From CAZIXN01 sp039180415 (GTDB lineage Bacteria > Planctomycetota > Phycisphaerae > Phycisphaerales > Phycisphaeraceae), in assembly GCA_039180415.1 (NCBI GenBank), contig JBCDDH010000020.1, positions 1 through 48,129 of the forward strand: 48,129 nt of DNA, in the 5' to 3' direction. The notes under the pieces are model-generated. The model made no database searches. It was not told the origin of the DNA and worked only from the letters and a program-made list of their open reading frames with translations. Positions 25,754-33,936 of this stretch are shown piece after piece. The position numbers and the translations under genes were made by a program. The stretch's first letter is position 1, and every line of letters starts with the position of its first letter.

Positions 25754-26307
25754 CCCGCATCCAACCCGCCAAACGCTTCCCCCGCTGGGGCTACGTCGTG
25801 ATCGCCCTGCTCGCCGGCCACGTGACGCTGATGACCACCGCCGTGACCTTCGCGTTGCGCGGCTTCGGCCAAGCCGGGATCGAACCCGATTTCTACGCCC
25901 GCGCCGTCGCTTGGGATGCCGACAAGGCGGCATTGCAAGCCAGCGCGGAGCTGGGTTGGCGGGTCACCGTCACGCCGGACATCTGGCAAGGTGCCGACGG
26001 TCGGCGGCAACTCACCGTTGACGTACGCGACGCCGACGGCGTGGCCCTGGAGGATGCCGAGGTGTCTTTGCGGATGTACCACGCCGTGTATCCGACCCGC
26101 AAAGCCGACGCGACGCTGCGCCCACAAGGGCGCGGCATCTATCAGGCGAAGCTGCCCGGATTGACGGCGGGCCTGTGGCGCATCGACCTGAAAATCGTGG
26201 CCCGGCAAGGCGAAACGCCCACCGAATGGTTCAGCCGATTCGACCAGCAGATCGCCGACGTCGTCGCGCTCGGCGAAGGCGAACCCGACGAAACCCAAGC
26301 CCGATGA
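25750..26307 (+). CDS. ccoH: FixH/CcoH-like oxidase assembly protein
   Basis: 185 residues: one N-terminal helix (RWGYVVIALLAGHVTLMTTA), then a periplasmic beta-rich domain with the FixH pattern EPDFYARAVAWDADKAALQA and GLWRIDLKI near the end. FixH/CcoH helps stability and maturation of the cbb3 complex. Its start overlaps ccoG and its stop overlaps the next gene (both ATGA), so it lies in the middle of a tightly coupled assembly operon. Confidence 0.87.
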   Translation: MTRIQPAKRFPRWGYVVIALLAGHVTLMTTAVTFALRGFGQAGIEPDFYARAVAWDADKAALQASAELGWRVTVTPDIWQGADGRRQLTVDVRDADGVALEDAEVSLRMYHAVYPTRKADATLRPQGRGIYQAKLPGLTAGLWRIDLKIVARQGETPTEWFSRFDQQIADVVALGEGEPDETQAR

Positions 26308-27242
26308 TGTCTGCCGTCGCCCCCGAACTCACCGCGGGTACCACCGGCCTGCTGCTCACCGTTTTCGGCGCGAGCGTCACCGGCTCGCTGCACTGCGTGG
26401 GCATGTGCGGCCCGCTCATGGCCTGCGCCGTGGCCACACCGGGAAGCGCGAACGGCAAAGCGGCCACCCTCAAGGCCGCCACCCTGGGCCCGGGCTTCGG
26501 CATGTCGGCGAAACGCGACGCGCTGCGCAACGCCGCGACGCACGCGGGCTACCACGCTTCGCGTGGTGTGGGTTACGCCGTTCTCGGCGGCGTGGCCGGC
26601 GGCGTCGGCGCGCTGCTCGATCTGACCGGCACGCTCGCCGGCGCCGTGCCGATCGCCGGCGTGCTCGCGGGCCTGTGCTTGATCGTGATCGCGTTGACCG
26701 TCTTGTCGCACGCGTTGGGCTGGCGCCTCGGTTCGCGCCAACACGACTCCGCTTCGGCCCATGTGTTTCGACGGATGCTTCTGGCGCTGCAACATAAAGC
26801 CTTCGCTTTACCGCCGACGCTGCGCGCGACCGTCATCGGCACGCTTACGCCGTTGCTGCCCTGCGGCTGGCTGTATGCCTTCGCGCTCGTCGCCGCGGGT
26901 ACGGGCTCGGTCACGCTCGGCGTCGCCGTCATGGCGGCGTTCTGGCTGGGCACCCTGCCCGCGCTGCTGGCCATCGGCGTCGGCCTCCAGGGCACACTCG
27001 CCGCGCTGCGCCGACGCGCACCCAAGCTCACCGCCTGGGCCACCGCCGCCGCCATGCTCTTCATCGGCGTCACCCTGCTCACCGGCCGGCTCGGCCTCGA
27101 CCCAGCGCAACTCGCGCTGGCCACCGAAACCCGGGCGGCCCAACGCGCGCCCGGCCAGGTCACCCCAAACGGCGACGAAACCCCCGCCTGCTGTCCGCTC
27201 ATGGAAGCCGCGGCCCAACGTTCCGAGGCCGACGCCCCGTGA
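26304..27242 (+). CDS. SafE/DsbD-2-like membrane protein of the cbb3 assembly locus
   Basis: Polytopic protein (about six helices, 312 residues) of the sulfite exporter TauE/SafE-like 'UreH/DsbD_2' group that routinely neighbours ccoI. The N-terminal motif ASVTGSLHCVGMCGPLMACA holds the paired cysteines of the family; the second half shows GTLTPLLPCGWLYAFALVAA with a third conserved cysteine. Probably concerned with copper or thiol handling for the oxidase (inference). The C-terminus is polar with a CC pair (TPACCPLM). ATG 26304 overlaps ccoH; an earlier in-frame start at 26175 lacks family-like residues. Confidence 0.82.
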   Translation: MMSAVAPELTAGTTGLLLTVFGASVTGSLHCVGMCGPLMACAVATPGSANGKAATLKAATLGPGFGMSAKRDALRNAATHAGYHASRGVGYAVLGGVAGGVGALLDLTGTLAGAVPIAGVLAGLCLIVIALTVLSHALGWRLGSRQHDSASAHVFRRMLLALQHKAFALPPTLRATVIGTLTPLLPCGWLYAFALVAAGTGSVTLGVAVMAAFWLGTLPALLAIGVGLQGTLAALRRRAPKLTAWATAAAMLFIGVTLLTGRLGLDPAQLALATETRAAQRAPGQVTPNGDETPACCPLMEAAAQRSEADAP

Positions 27243-29905
27243 ACGCGACCGCCCCGCCCGCCGACCCCCAAACCCCGATGGCCTGCGACCACTGCGGCCT
27301 GCCCGTGCCCGCCGCGCTCCGCGTCGAAGACGGCGACGCACCGCAGTTCTGCTGCCACGGCTGCCGCGCCGTGTACGACCTCCTGCATCGCTGCGACCTG
27401 GACGACTACTACCGGCTCCGCGACAGCTTCGCGCCCACGAGCGACCCCCGAGAGACCGCCGCAACGCCCGACGCCGAGCTTCCGGGAGACCGGTACGAAA
27501 CGTTCGGCGACCCCGCGTTCCTCGAAGCCCACACCCAGAGCCTTCCCGGTGGATCACAGCGCGTAGACCTGCTCGTCACCGACGCTCACTGCGCCGCGTG
27601 TCTCTGGCTGCTCGAACGCTTGCCGCGCGTCTGCCCCGGCGTGACCGAAGCCCGGCTCTCGCTGCGCCGGAAGGTCGTACGGATCACGTGGCAGCCCGAC
27701 GCGGTCTCCCTCCCGCAGATCGCCCGCGCCCTGCACCGCCTCGGCTACCCGCCGCGCCCCGACAGCCAAGATCCTGACGACCAACGCGCCGCCCGCCGCC
27801 GGGACGAACGCCGGCGTTGGATCGGCATGGCCGTCGCCGGGGCGTGCGCGGGCAACGCGATGCTGCTCGCCTTCGCGCTCTACAGCGCGGAGGGCGAAGG
27901 CACGATGGACGCCGGGTTCGAGACGCTCTTCCGCCTGCTCTCCGCGATCGTCGGCACGATCGCGCTGGCCGGGCCGGGCCGGGTCTTCTTCCGTGGGGCG
28001 TGGGCGGCGTTGCGGACCCGCGCCGCCAACCTCGACCTGCCCATCGCGCTCGCCCTGCTCGCCGGCGGCGTCGCGGGCCTGATCAACACAGCCCTGGGCA
28101 CGGGCGACCTGTACTTCGACTCGCTGACCGTGCTCGTGTTCCTCCTGCTCGTCGGCCGATACGTGCAGTATCGGCAACAGCGCTGGGCCGACGACGCCGT
28201 GGGGCTGATGCTCACGCTCACGCCCGTGACTTGTCGCATCGTCCGGCAAAGCGAAGGACGCGACGCGGTACACGACGCGCCGATCGAAGCGCTCCGAACG
28301 GGCGACACGGTAGAGGTCCGCCCTGGCGAACTGCTCCCCGGCGACGGCGTCGTGCTGTCCGGCGCGTCGCAGATCGATCAGGCGACGCTCACCGGCGAAT
28401 CCGTCCCCGTACCCGTCGACGTGGACGCCGAGGTCTTCGGCGGCACGCGCAATGTTGCCGGCACCCTTCGCGTCCGGGTCGAGCGCGTCGGCGAAGACTG
28501 CCGCGTCGGTCGGCTCATGCACCTGGTCGGCGACGGGCTGGACCAACGCCCGCCCATCGTGCTGCTGACCGACCGCATCGCCGGCGTCTTCACGGCCGCG
28601 CTGACGCTGCTGGCGACCGCGACGTTCCTCGGCTGGGCTGTCTTCGCCGGGACGCCCGCCGCGGGCCTGTCGCACGCCGTGGCCATGCTCATCCTGGCCT
28701 GCCCCTGCGCCCTGGCGCTGGCCACGCCGCTCACCCTGGCCATCGCCACCGGGCAAGCCGCGCAGCGCGACATCCTCATCAAACGCGCCGCCGTCCTGCA
28801 GACGCTCGACCAGCCGCATTCCAACCCCGGCACCCACGCCACGCTCTGGCTCGACAAAACGGGCACCCTTACCCGCGGCGAGATGTCCCTGATGCGCTGG
28901 CACGGCGACGCGACGCTCCAACCCCTCGTGGCCGCGCTCGAAGCCGAATCGACCCATCCGATCGGCCGATGCCTCCACCATTCGGCCGAGCGCCCCGACG
29001 CCGGAGCGCTAAGCGACGGAGCGTCGGGTTTCCGCTTCACCCGCCGCACCGAGCGCGGCGACGGCGGCGTCTCCGCGACGTGGCACGACCCCGATCACCG
29101 GACAACCCACACCCTGACCGTCGGCAACGCCGCGTTCCTCCAACGCCGACACGACGAGGGCCCGAGCCGATCAGGCGACCTCGAATTGCCCGCCAACCTG
29201 CTTCGCGCGGCCCACGACACGCCGCAGCGCGGCCACACCGCCGTGCTCGTTGCGCTCGACGGCGTCGTCCGTGCCGTAGCCGTCGTCGGCGACGCGCTGC
29301 GCGACGAAGCCCCCGCCGTGGTCGACACCTGCCGCGCCGCCGGGTGGACGCCCGGCATCCTCACCGGCGACGCGCCCGCCGCCGCCGCGTTCGTTGCACG
29401 CCGCGTCGGCGTCGAGCCCGACCGCGTCGTCGCGGGTGTCCTGCCCGAAGAAAAGCTCGAACGCCTGCGGCAGCGCCAACCAAACCGCTTGCAGGTCTTG
29501 GTCGGCGACGGCGTGAACGACGCCGCCGCCCTCGCCGCCGCCGACGTCGGTTTGGCCGTGCGCGGCGGTGCCGAAGCCGCGCTCGCCGCCGCCGACGTGT
29601 TCCTCGCGCGAGACGGCCTGACCGCGATCCCCGAGCTGCTCCGCCTGGCCCGAGGCACGATGCGCACCGTCCGCCTGAACCTCTCGCTCTCGCTGGTCTA
29701 CAACTCCGCCGCCGTCACCCTCGCCGCCGCCGGCCTGGTCACCCCTCTGCTTGCCGCGATCCTTATGCCCATCAGCTCCGCCACTGTGCTCGGCGTCGCC
29801 TTGCTGGGCCTGAAGTGGAATACCCGCGACGCCCAGCCGACCCCCGGCACGCCCCCGCCTTCGACCGAAACCCGCCGCGCCTCCACTCTGGGCCTGGTCG
29901 CTTAA
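27239..29905 (+). CDS. ccoI: Copper-transporting P1B-type ATPase for cbb3 oxidase assembly
   Basis: Exports copper for insertion in the CcoN active site, powered by ATP. In order: cysteine-rich N-terminus (MACDHCGLPVP and PQFCCHGCRAVYDLLH), HMA domain with CAAC (residues about 118-121), membrane helices, GELLPGDGVVLSGASQIDQA, TGES phosphatase loop (TLTGESVPVPV), CPC in ILACPCALALATPLTLAIAT, phosphorylation motif WLDKTGTLTRGEM, and VGDGVNDAAALAAADVGLAV. Length 888. The start is GTG, overlapping the previous stop (GTGA). The final codons and stop lie in a 26-base perfect hairpin (29891-29916). Likely CcoI/FixI because of its position. Confidence 0.95.
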   Translation: MNATAPPADPQTPMACDHCGLPVPAALRVEDGDAPQFCCHGCRAVYDLLHRCDLDDYYRLRDSFAPTSDPRETAATPDAELPGDRYETFGDPAFLEAHTQSLPGGSQRVDLLVTDAHCAACLWLLERLPRVCPGVTEARLSLRRKVVRITWQPDAVSLPQIARALHRLGYPPRPDSQDPDDQRAARRRDERRRWIGMAVAGACAGNAMLLAFALYSAEGEGTMDAGFETLFRLLSAIVGTIALAGPGRVFFRGAWAALRTRAANLDLPIALALLAGGVAGLINTALGTGDLYFDSLTVLVFLLLVGRYVQYRQQRWADDAVGLMLTLTPVTCRIVRQSEGRDAVHDAPIEALRTGDTVEVRPGELLPGDGVVLSGASQIDQATLTGESVPVPVDVDAEVFGGTRNVAGTLRVRVERVGEDCRVGRLMHLVGDGLDQRPPIVLLTDRIAGVFTAALTLLATATFLGWAVFAGTPAAGLSHAVAMLILACPCALALATPLTLAIATGQAAQRDILIKRAAVLQTLDQPHSNPGTHATLWLDKTGTLTRGEMSLMRWHGDATLQPLVAALEAESTHPIGRCLHHSAERPDAGALSDGASGFRFTRRTERGDGGVSATWHDPDHRTTHTLTVGNAAFLQRRHDEGPSRSGDLELPANLLRAAHDTPQRGHTAVLVALDGVVRAVAVVGDALRDEAPAVVDTCRAAGWTPGILTGDAPAAAAFVARRVGVEPDRVVAGVLPEEKLERLRQRQPNRLQVLVGDGVNDAAALAAADVGLAVRGGAEAALAAADVFLARDGLTAIPELLRLARGTMRTVRLNLSLSLVYNSAAVTLAAAGLVTPLLAAILMPISSATVLGVALLGLKWNTRDAQPTPGTPPPSTETRRASTLGLVA

Positions 29906-29916
29906 GCGACCAGGCC
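29891..29916 (+). other. Perfect hairpin over the ccoI stop codon
   Basis: GGCCTGGTCGC (29891-29901), TTAA loop, GCGACCAGGCC (29906-29916): eleven perfect pairs with the ccoI TAA in the loop. There is no T-run after it, so it looks more like an mRNA structure that lowers readthrough or sets ccoS expression than a full terminator. Confidence 0.65.
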
Positions 29917-29950
29917 AGACCTCGACGTCCAAACCCGAAAGCCGCCGCCC

Positions 29951-30169
29951 GTGTCCGTCCTCTACTTGCTGATCCCACTCTCCATCCTCATCGCCGTAAT
30001 CGCGTTGGGCGCGTTCCTCTGGGCGGTACACCGAGGCCAGTTCGACGACCTGGACGGCCCGGCGTATCGCGCGATGCTCGACGACGACCCACCCGGCCCC
30101 CGCCGCTCAGGACGAGCCGTGAGCGTGGACGAGGCTAAAGACCCGGACAATCGGGGCAACACGATTTGA
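29951..30169 (+). CDS. ccoS: cbb3 oxidase maturation protein CcoS, with tRNA-derived C-terminus
   Basis: 72 residues; N-terminal helix SVLYLLIPLSILIAVIALGA and the family segment FLWAVHRGQFDDLDGPAYRA with MLDD, needed for active-site cofactor assembly. The start is GTG at 29951, typical position at the end of the cco locus. The last seven codons (DNRGNTI) and the stop at 30167-30169 are formed by the sequence of a tRNA-Pro 3' remnant (30151-30195). Hence the natural C-terminus was replaced when a mobile element joined here, or this tail was originally non-coding; function should survive because the conserved part is complete. Confidence 0.9.
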   Translation: MSVLYLLIPLSILIAVIALGAFLWAVHRGQFDDLDGPAYRAMLDDDPPGPRRSGRAVSVDEAKDPDNRGNTI

Positions 30170-30195
30170 ACCTGCGGCCTCCTACTCCCAAAGCA
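30151..30195 (-). other. tRNA-Pro(TGG) 3' remnant (att-like site, copy A)
   Basis: Read on the minus strand, it contains CTTGCTTTGGGAGTAGG (anticodon arm, TGG), a T-arm GGTTCAAATC and the 3' acceptor strand ending GCCCCGA. The 5' half (acceptor strand, D-arm) is absent. It matches copy B (33941-33987) with about five differences over 45 bases. Such 3' halves are the usual attachment sequence left by tyrosine integrases. Confidence 0.75.
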
Positions 30196-30255
30196 AGTGC
30201 GAGGCGCATCAACAGATCTGTAAAACCATTACTGAAAAACTTATATGAATCTTTC

Positions 30256-30281
30256 GGAACCGTGCCGGGACGATCGATGTT
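30256..30281 (+). promoter_or_regulatory. Possible ECF-type promoter in the island leader
   Basis: GGAAC (30256-30260), 18 bases, GTT (30279-30281): the layout of thiol-stress ECF promoters such as those of Streptomyces SigR. It is 180 bases before the Cys-Cys peptide ATG. Between ccoS and that ATG (289 bases) the only other structure seen is the hairpin at 30393-30433. Confidence 0.25.
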
Positions 30282-30392
30282 CCTATGTAAGTAGTGCACG
30301 TCAAAGAGCCAGCCTCGAACTCCTCATAAATCCCGGGAACGACTACGGCGGCACCGGCGGAAGTGGTTGTGCGTCTTTTTGTGAACAGGCTC

Positions 30393-30433
30393 GTCTACGT
30401 AAGTGAAGACCGTGTCACTTGTATCACGTAGAC
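30393..30433 (+). promoter_or_regulatory. Leader hairpin upstream of the Cys-Cys peptide
   Basis: GTCTACGT+AAGTGA (30393-30406) pairs with TCACTT (30415-30420) and ACGTAGAC (30426-30433): 14 pairs with an eight-base loop and a five-base bulge on one side. It ends 25 bases before the peptide's ATG and 12 before its ribosome-binding site, so it could act as a regulatory leader or as an operator. Confidence 0.5.
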
Positions 30434-30458
30434 CTCAAACGACGAAAGGAGCTTCGAT

Positions 30459-30665
30459 ATGAACAACCCAACCAACCACAGAAGCCGTCGCTTCATCCTC
30501 GCCGGTGCCCGCCTCTACAAACCCGGATCGCGCCCCACCCGCGTCGCGAAACCCGATCCCTCTACACCCACAGGGAGCTGTTGCGACTCGACCGCCGCAA
30601 GCTGCTGCGGGGCGATACCGGCAGCAGCTAAGCCAGCAACCACTTCTCGCGGATGCTGCGGCTAA
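30459..30665 (+). CDS. Small Cys-Cys repeat protein
   Basis: 68 residues, basic N-terminal half (NHRSRRFILAGARLYKPGSR) and a C-terminal half with three cysteine pairs: C41-C42, C49-C50 and C66-C67 (GSCCDSTAASCCG, RGCCG). AAAGGAG at 30445-30451 lies eight bases before the ATG, one of the strongest ribosome-binding sites in the window, which favours real translation. Function unknown: the cysteine pairs would suit binding of arsenite, mercury, copper or another soft metal, or a thiol-redox signal. It heads the flavoprotein-MFS-sigma gene set, separated by an attenuator-like hairpin. No signal peptide. Confidence 0.55.
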   Translation: MNNPTNHRSRRFILAGARLYKPGSRPTRVAKPDPSTPTGSCCDSTAASCCGAIPAAAKPATTSRGCCG

Positions 30666-30682
30666 GCAACTGCGCCAACCCC

Positions 30683-30719
30683 GCGAGGCCTCCGGAAGCC
30701 CGGCGACCTCGCCTTTTTC
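30683..30719 (+). terminator. Attenuator-like terminator between Cys-Cys peptide and flavoprotein genes
   Basis: GCGAGG (30683-30688) pairs with CCTCGC (30707-30712), with inner CCGG-type pairing, followed by CTTTTTCTT. Partial termination here would make the peptide more abundant than the downstream enzymes. Confidence 0.55.
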
Positions 30720-30746
30720 TTCGAGTCCCAACCAGTGGCGATTCCC

Positions 30747-32015
30747 ATGAAAAACAATAGCAATCTTCCCGTAGCCGTCATCGGGGCTGGGCCGACCGGC
30801 CTCGCCGCCGCCGCCAATCTCGTAGAACGCGGGATCAAGCTCTTGGTCCTCGAATCAGGCCCCCGTATCGCATCGAGCATGTTGGATTGGGGCCATGTCA
30901 GGCTCTTCACGCCGTGGTCCTATCTCATTGATCCGGCGAGCAAGCGGCTACTAGCGGCGGCCGGCGATTGGGACGCCCCCGAAAACGAAGACTACTCGCC
31001 GTACGCCAAGGAGCTCGTGGAACAGTACCTCAACCCAATCGCCGCTCTGCCGGCTATTGCTCCGAATGTCAGGTTAAATCACAAGGTGGTTTCGATAGCT
31101 CGTGACGGCCACGATCGCATGAAGGACGGCGATCGCGACAATGCTCCGTTCCTTGTCGTCACCGAAACGCCAGACGGACCTAGACGATTCCTGGCTAAGG
31201 CGGTGATCGATGCGTCAGGCACTTGGACCACGCCTAACCCGTTGGGGGCGGGCGGTGTCCAAGCCGATGGCGAGTCCGAGTACCAAAACAACATCCGCTA
31301 CGGCATGCCCGACGTGCTCGACAGAGAACGCGACCGGTACGCCGGTAAACGGACTTTGGTTGTTGGCTCTGGGCATTCCGCGATTGGGTCAGTGCTGTCC
31401 TTAGCCAAGCTGGCCGAAACCGAGAAAGGCACCTCCGTGGCCTGGGCCATCCGCCGGACCGACCCGACGCGGCTCTGGGGCGGCCGAGAGGCCGATGAAC
31501 TGACGGACCGCGGCGCGCTGCACACCCAAATCTATGATGCGGTGCATTCGGGCAACGTATCGCTGCTAACCGACTTATCGATCAGCGCCATACGCGAGCA
31601 CTCGGATGGCATCGAGGTCTTCGACGTTGATGGTAAGCCCCAGGCCGTTGTCGACGAGATCGTCGTCGCGGCGGGCTCACGCCCCGACTTGAACATGCTC
31701 CGCGAGCTGCGGCTCGAACTCGATGTTCCCACGGAGGCCGCCAATGTCCTCGGCCCGATGATCGATCCCAATCATCACAGCTGTGGCTCAGTGCCTCCGC
31801 ACGGCGCGGCCGAATTGAAGCACCCCGAGGCGGGCTTCTACGTGGTGGGCATGAAGAGTTATGGCCGTGCTCCGACCTTTTTGCTCCGGACCGGCTTCGA
31901 ACAAGTCCGTTCAGTTGTAGCCGAGATTGCGGGGGACCACGAAGCCGCCAGTAAAGTCGAATTAGTTTTACCGAGTACTGGCGTCTGCTCGACCGGCTCG
32001 GTAAGCAGGACATGA
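30747..32015 (+). CDS. FAD/NAD(P)H flavoprotein (monooxygenase-like)
   Basis: 422-residue two-dinucleotide-fold oxidoreductase. Seen: FAD motif PVAVIGAGPTGLAAAANLVE, GTWTTPNPLGAGG, NADPH-type motif KRTLVVGSGHSAIGSVLSLA, and VVDEIVVAAGSRPDLNMLRE before the C-terminal domain. It ends in VELVLPSTGVCSTG, a lone C-terminal cysteine after a conserved-looking LP.TG segment. Related flavoproteins occur in arsenic and other metalloid gene sets, where oxidation of an organo-arsenical or a thiol is supposed; that role here is inference. GTG at 30735 could add four residues; ATG 30747 is favoured. It overlaps the MFS gene by four bases. Confidence 0.8.
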   Translation: MKNNSNLPVAVIGAGPTGLAAAANLVERGIKLLVLESGPRIASSMLDWGHVRLFTPWSYLIDPASKRLLAAAGDWDAPENEDYSPYAKELVEQYLNPIAALPAIAPNVRLNHKVVSIARDGHDRMKDGDRDNAPFLVVTETPDGPRRFLAKAVIDASGTWTTPNPLGAGGVQADGESEYQNNIRYGMPDVLDRERDRYAGKRTLVVGSGHSAIGSVLSLAKLAETEKGTSVAWAIRRTDPTRLWGGREADELTDRGALHTQIYDAVHSGNVSLLTDLSISAIREHSDGIEVFDVDGKPQAVVDEIVVAAGSRPDLNMLRELRLELDVPTEAANVLGPMIDPNHHSCGSVPPHGAAELKHPEAGFYVVGMKSYGRAPTFLLRTGFEQVRSVVAEIAGDHEAASKVELVLPSTGVCSTGSVSRT

Positions 32016-33205
32016 CGAAGGAGCCTTTCAGATCAAGCACCGCACGCCTAACCGGCCAACTCTGCGTCATCGAGTTGGTCGCGTGGGGAGTGCTGTACTA
32101 CGCCTTCTCCGTCTACATCGTCTCGATCGAAGACGAGTTGGGCTGGTCATCCGCCGCTGTCGCGGCCGGCTTCTCGGTGGCGTTGCTCGTGTCCGGCGTC
32201 GCGTCACCGTGGGTCGGGGATTGGATCGACCGGCATGGATCACGGGGCTTGATGACGACCGCCACCGTCATCGGAGTCGGTGGCATTACGCTCTGGAGTT
32301 TTGCTTACACGTTCCCGGTATATCTGGGGGCCTGGGTATTAATCGGACTCGCGATGGCAGGGGTGCTCTACGCCCCGGCCTTCGCCACCGTAGTACGCTT
32401 CAATCCCGACAAGAGCCGAAATGGGATCTTGATCATTACCCTGGTCGGAGCCTTGGCCTCCCCGATCTTTCTGATGCTCTCCAGCCTACTCGGCGAGTGG
32501 CTGGGATGGCGGGGCGGCTTGAGGGTGCTGGCTATTTTGCTGGCCATCGTGATCGTTCCACTCACTGTGCTGCTGCCGAGCACACGCGCAACCGCCACGC
32601 TATCACGATCGAGCGATACCAGCACGAAGAAGACACCGCGCAGCTACTGGGGCCTGACCAGTGCTCTGATGCTCGTCGACCTCGCGAGTGTCGCCGTAAC
32701 GGTCCATCTGGTCGTATTCCTCATCCAACAGGGCCAGCCCGACCACACGGCTGCTTCAATCGCGGGGCTGGTCGGTCTGGCAAAGATCGGCGGCCGCCTG
32801 ACGACCCTGATCGTCAGCCGTGTTTCGGCCGTGATGCTCCTGCAGGCGTCGGTCTTCACGACCGCCATCGCGTTGACCCTGCCCCAACTGTGGCCGACCA
32901 CCTGGGCGGCGATGCTAATGGTCCTCGTCTTCGGGGCGGCCGGTGGGGCCCGGACAGTGCTGCGTCCCGCCGTGCTTGTCGAGCTGTACGGATCGAAACG
33001 CTTTGGCATGAAAAGCGGCTATCAGCATTTGTTTTCGACAATTGCCAAGGCGTGCGGACCGGTCGGGTTCGGCGTGCTCCTGGGCTTCGTCGGTTGGACG
33101 TATGCGTGGAGCGCCTTAGCCATGATCGCGGCGGCGGGCGGGGCGGTGCTGCTGCTCATCCGACCGCCAGCGAAAACGCTAGTGCCCGTCGTGGCGGTGG
33201 GATAA
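32012..33205 (+). CDS. MFS exporter of the flavoprotein operon
   Basis: 397-residue inner-membrane transporter with about 12 helices. Seen: VAAGFSVALLVSGVASPWVG, DWIDRHGSRGLMT (loop 2-3 signature of MFS), and RAVSAVMLLQ-like second-half loop with SKTRV-type basic residues (VSRVSAVML). Translationally coupled to the flavoprotein by ATGA overlap, so the exporter likely expels the flavoprotein's substrate or product. The N-terminus MTKEPFRSSTARLTGQLCVI is short. The substrate is unknown; metalloid or organic toxin suits the context. Confidence 0.82.
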   Translation: MTKEPFRSSTARLTGQLCVIELVAWGVLYYAFSVYIVSIEDELGWSSAAVAAGFSVALLVSGVASPWVGDWIDRHGSRGLMTTATVIGVGGITLWSFAYTFPVYLGAWVLIGLAMAGVLYAPAFATVVRFNPDKSRNGILIITLVGALASPIFLMLSSLLGEWLGWRGGLRVLAILLAIVIVPLTVLLPSTRATATLSRSSDTSTKKTPRSYWGLTSALMLVDLASVAVTVHLVVFLIQQGQPDHTAASIAGLVGLAKIGGRLTTLIVSRVSAVMLLQASVFTTAIALTLPQLWPTTWAAMLMVLVFGAAGGARTVLRPAVLVELYGSKRFGMKSGYQHLFSTIAKACGPVGFGVLLGFVGWTYAWSALAMIAAAGGAVLLLIRPPAKTLVPVVAVG

Positions 33206-33235
33206 TCTCAAAATAGAACATAGAAGCAGAGCGAC

Positions 33236-33847
33236 ATGAATGACAAACCGATATCAACTGAGCAAATCTGGGAGCTGTTCAGCGACAAGCTCAGGGGTTT
33301 CCTGCGGAAGCGCATTCCCGACGATCAAATCGCCGAGGACCTGCTGCAAGAAACGTTTCTGCGTATCCACAAGAATCTTGTCGCGCTCGACGACTCACAA
33401 CGCATCACCGCTTGGCTCTATCAGATCGCCCGCAACCTCGTCACAGACCACTACCGCTCGCGAGGCCGCTCCACGACTGAAACCGACACAAATTGGGAAC
33501 AGATCGCCGACGAGATCGACGATGAAGCCGAAAACTTGAACGATGAGGTTGAGGGCTGGCTTCCAAAGATGATCGATCTCCTGCCAGAAACCCAACGCGA
33601 AGCGGTACGCATGTACGAGCTAGGAGGTATTACTCAACAAGAGATCGCCGATCGCCTGAATATCTCGTTGTCGGGAGCCAAATCCCGGATACAACGAGGA
33701 CGCCAACAGCTACGTTCCCTGCTTTTCGATTGCTGCTCATTCGAGAACGACCGTCGTGGCAACATCATCGACTACACCCAGCAGGGAAACGTTGACTGCA
33801 ACATGTGTGACGAAGACCCCTCAGAGCCTAGCTCTAGCTGTTGTTGA
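33236..33847 (+). CDS. sigZ: ECF sigma factor, SigZ-like, with cysteine-rich tail
   Basis: 203 residues. Sigma-2: IAEDLLQETFLRIHKNLVAL and ITAWLYQIARNLVTDHYRSR; sigma-4: LPETQREAVRMYELGGITQQ and EIADRLNISLSGAKSRIQRG. The tail after residue 164 has FDCCSFENDRRGNIIDY, the mark of the SigZ group, with cysteines at 166, 167, 188, 191, 202 and 203 (the last two residues are CC). No anti-sigma gene is next to it, so the cysteine tail may itself sense metal or thiol state. It lies 30 bases after the MFS gene. Autoregulation through an upstream ECF promoter is possible; gene symbol by similarity only. Confidence 0.8.
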   Translation: MNDKPISTEQIWELFSDKLRGFLRKRIPDDQIAEDLLQETFLRIHKNLVALDDSQRITAWLYQIARNLVTDHYRSRGRSTTETDTNWEQIADEIDDEAENLNDEVEGWLPKMIDLLPETQREAVRMYELGGITQQEIADRLNISLSGAKSRIQRGRQQLRSLLFDCCSFENDRRGNIIDYTQQGNVDCNMCDEDPSEPSSSCC

Positions 33848-33936
33848 TTCATCGAGATTCACACTTGTAAGAATCGAAATTCGAAGGGACTGCGGGAGAT
33901 AAAGTAAATCCGTTACCACCGGGTGATCAGCAATGA

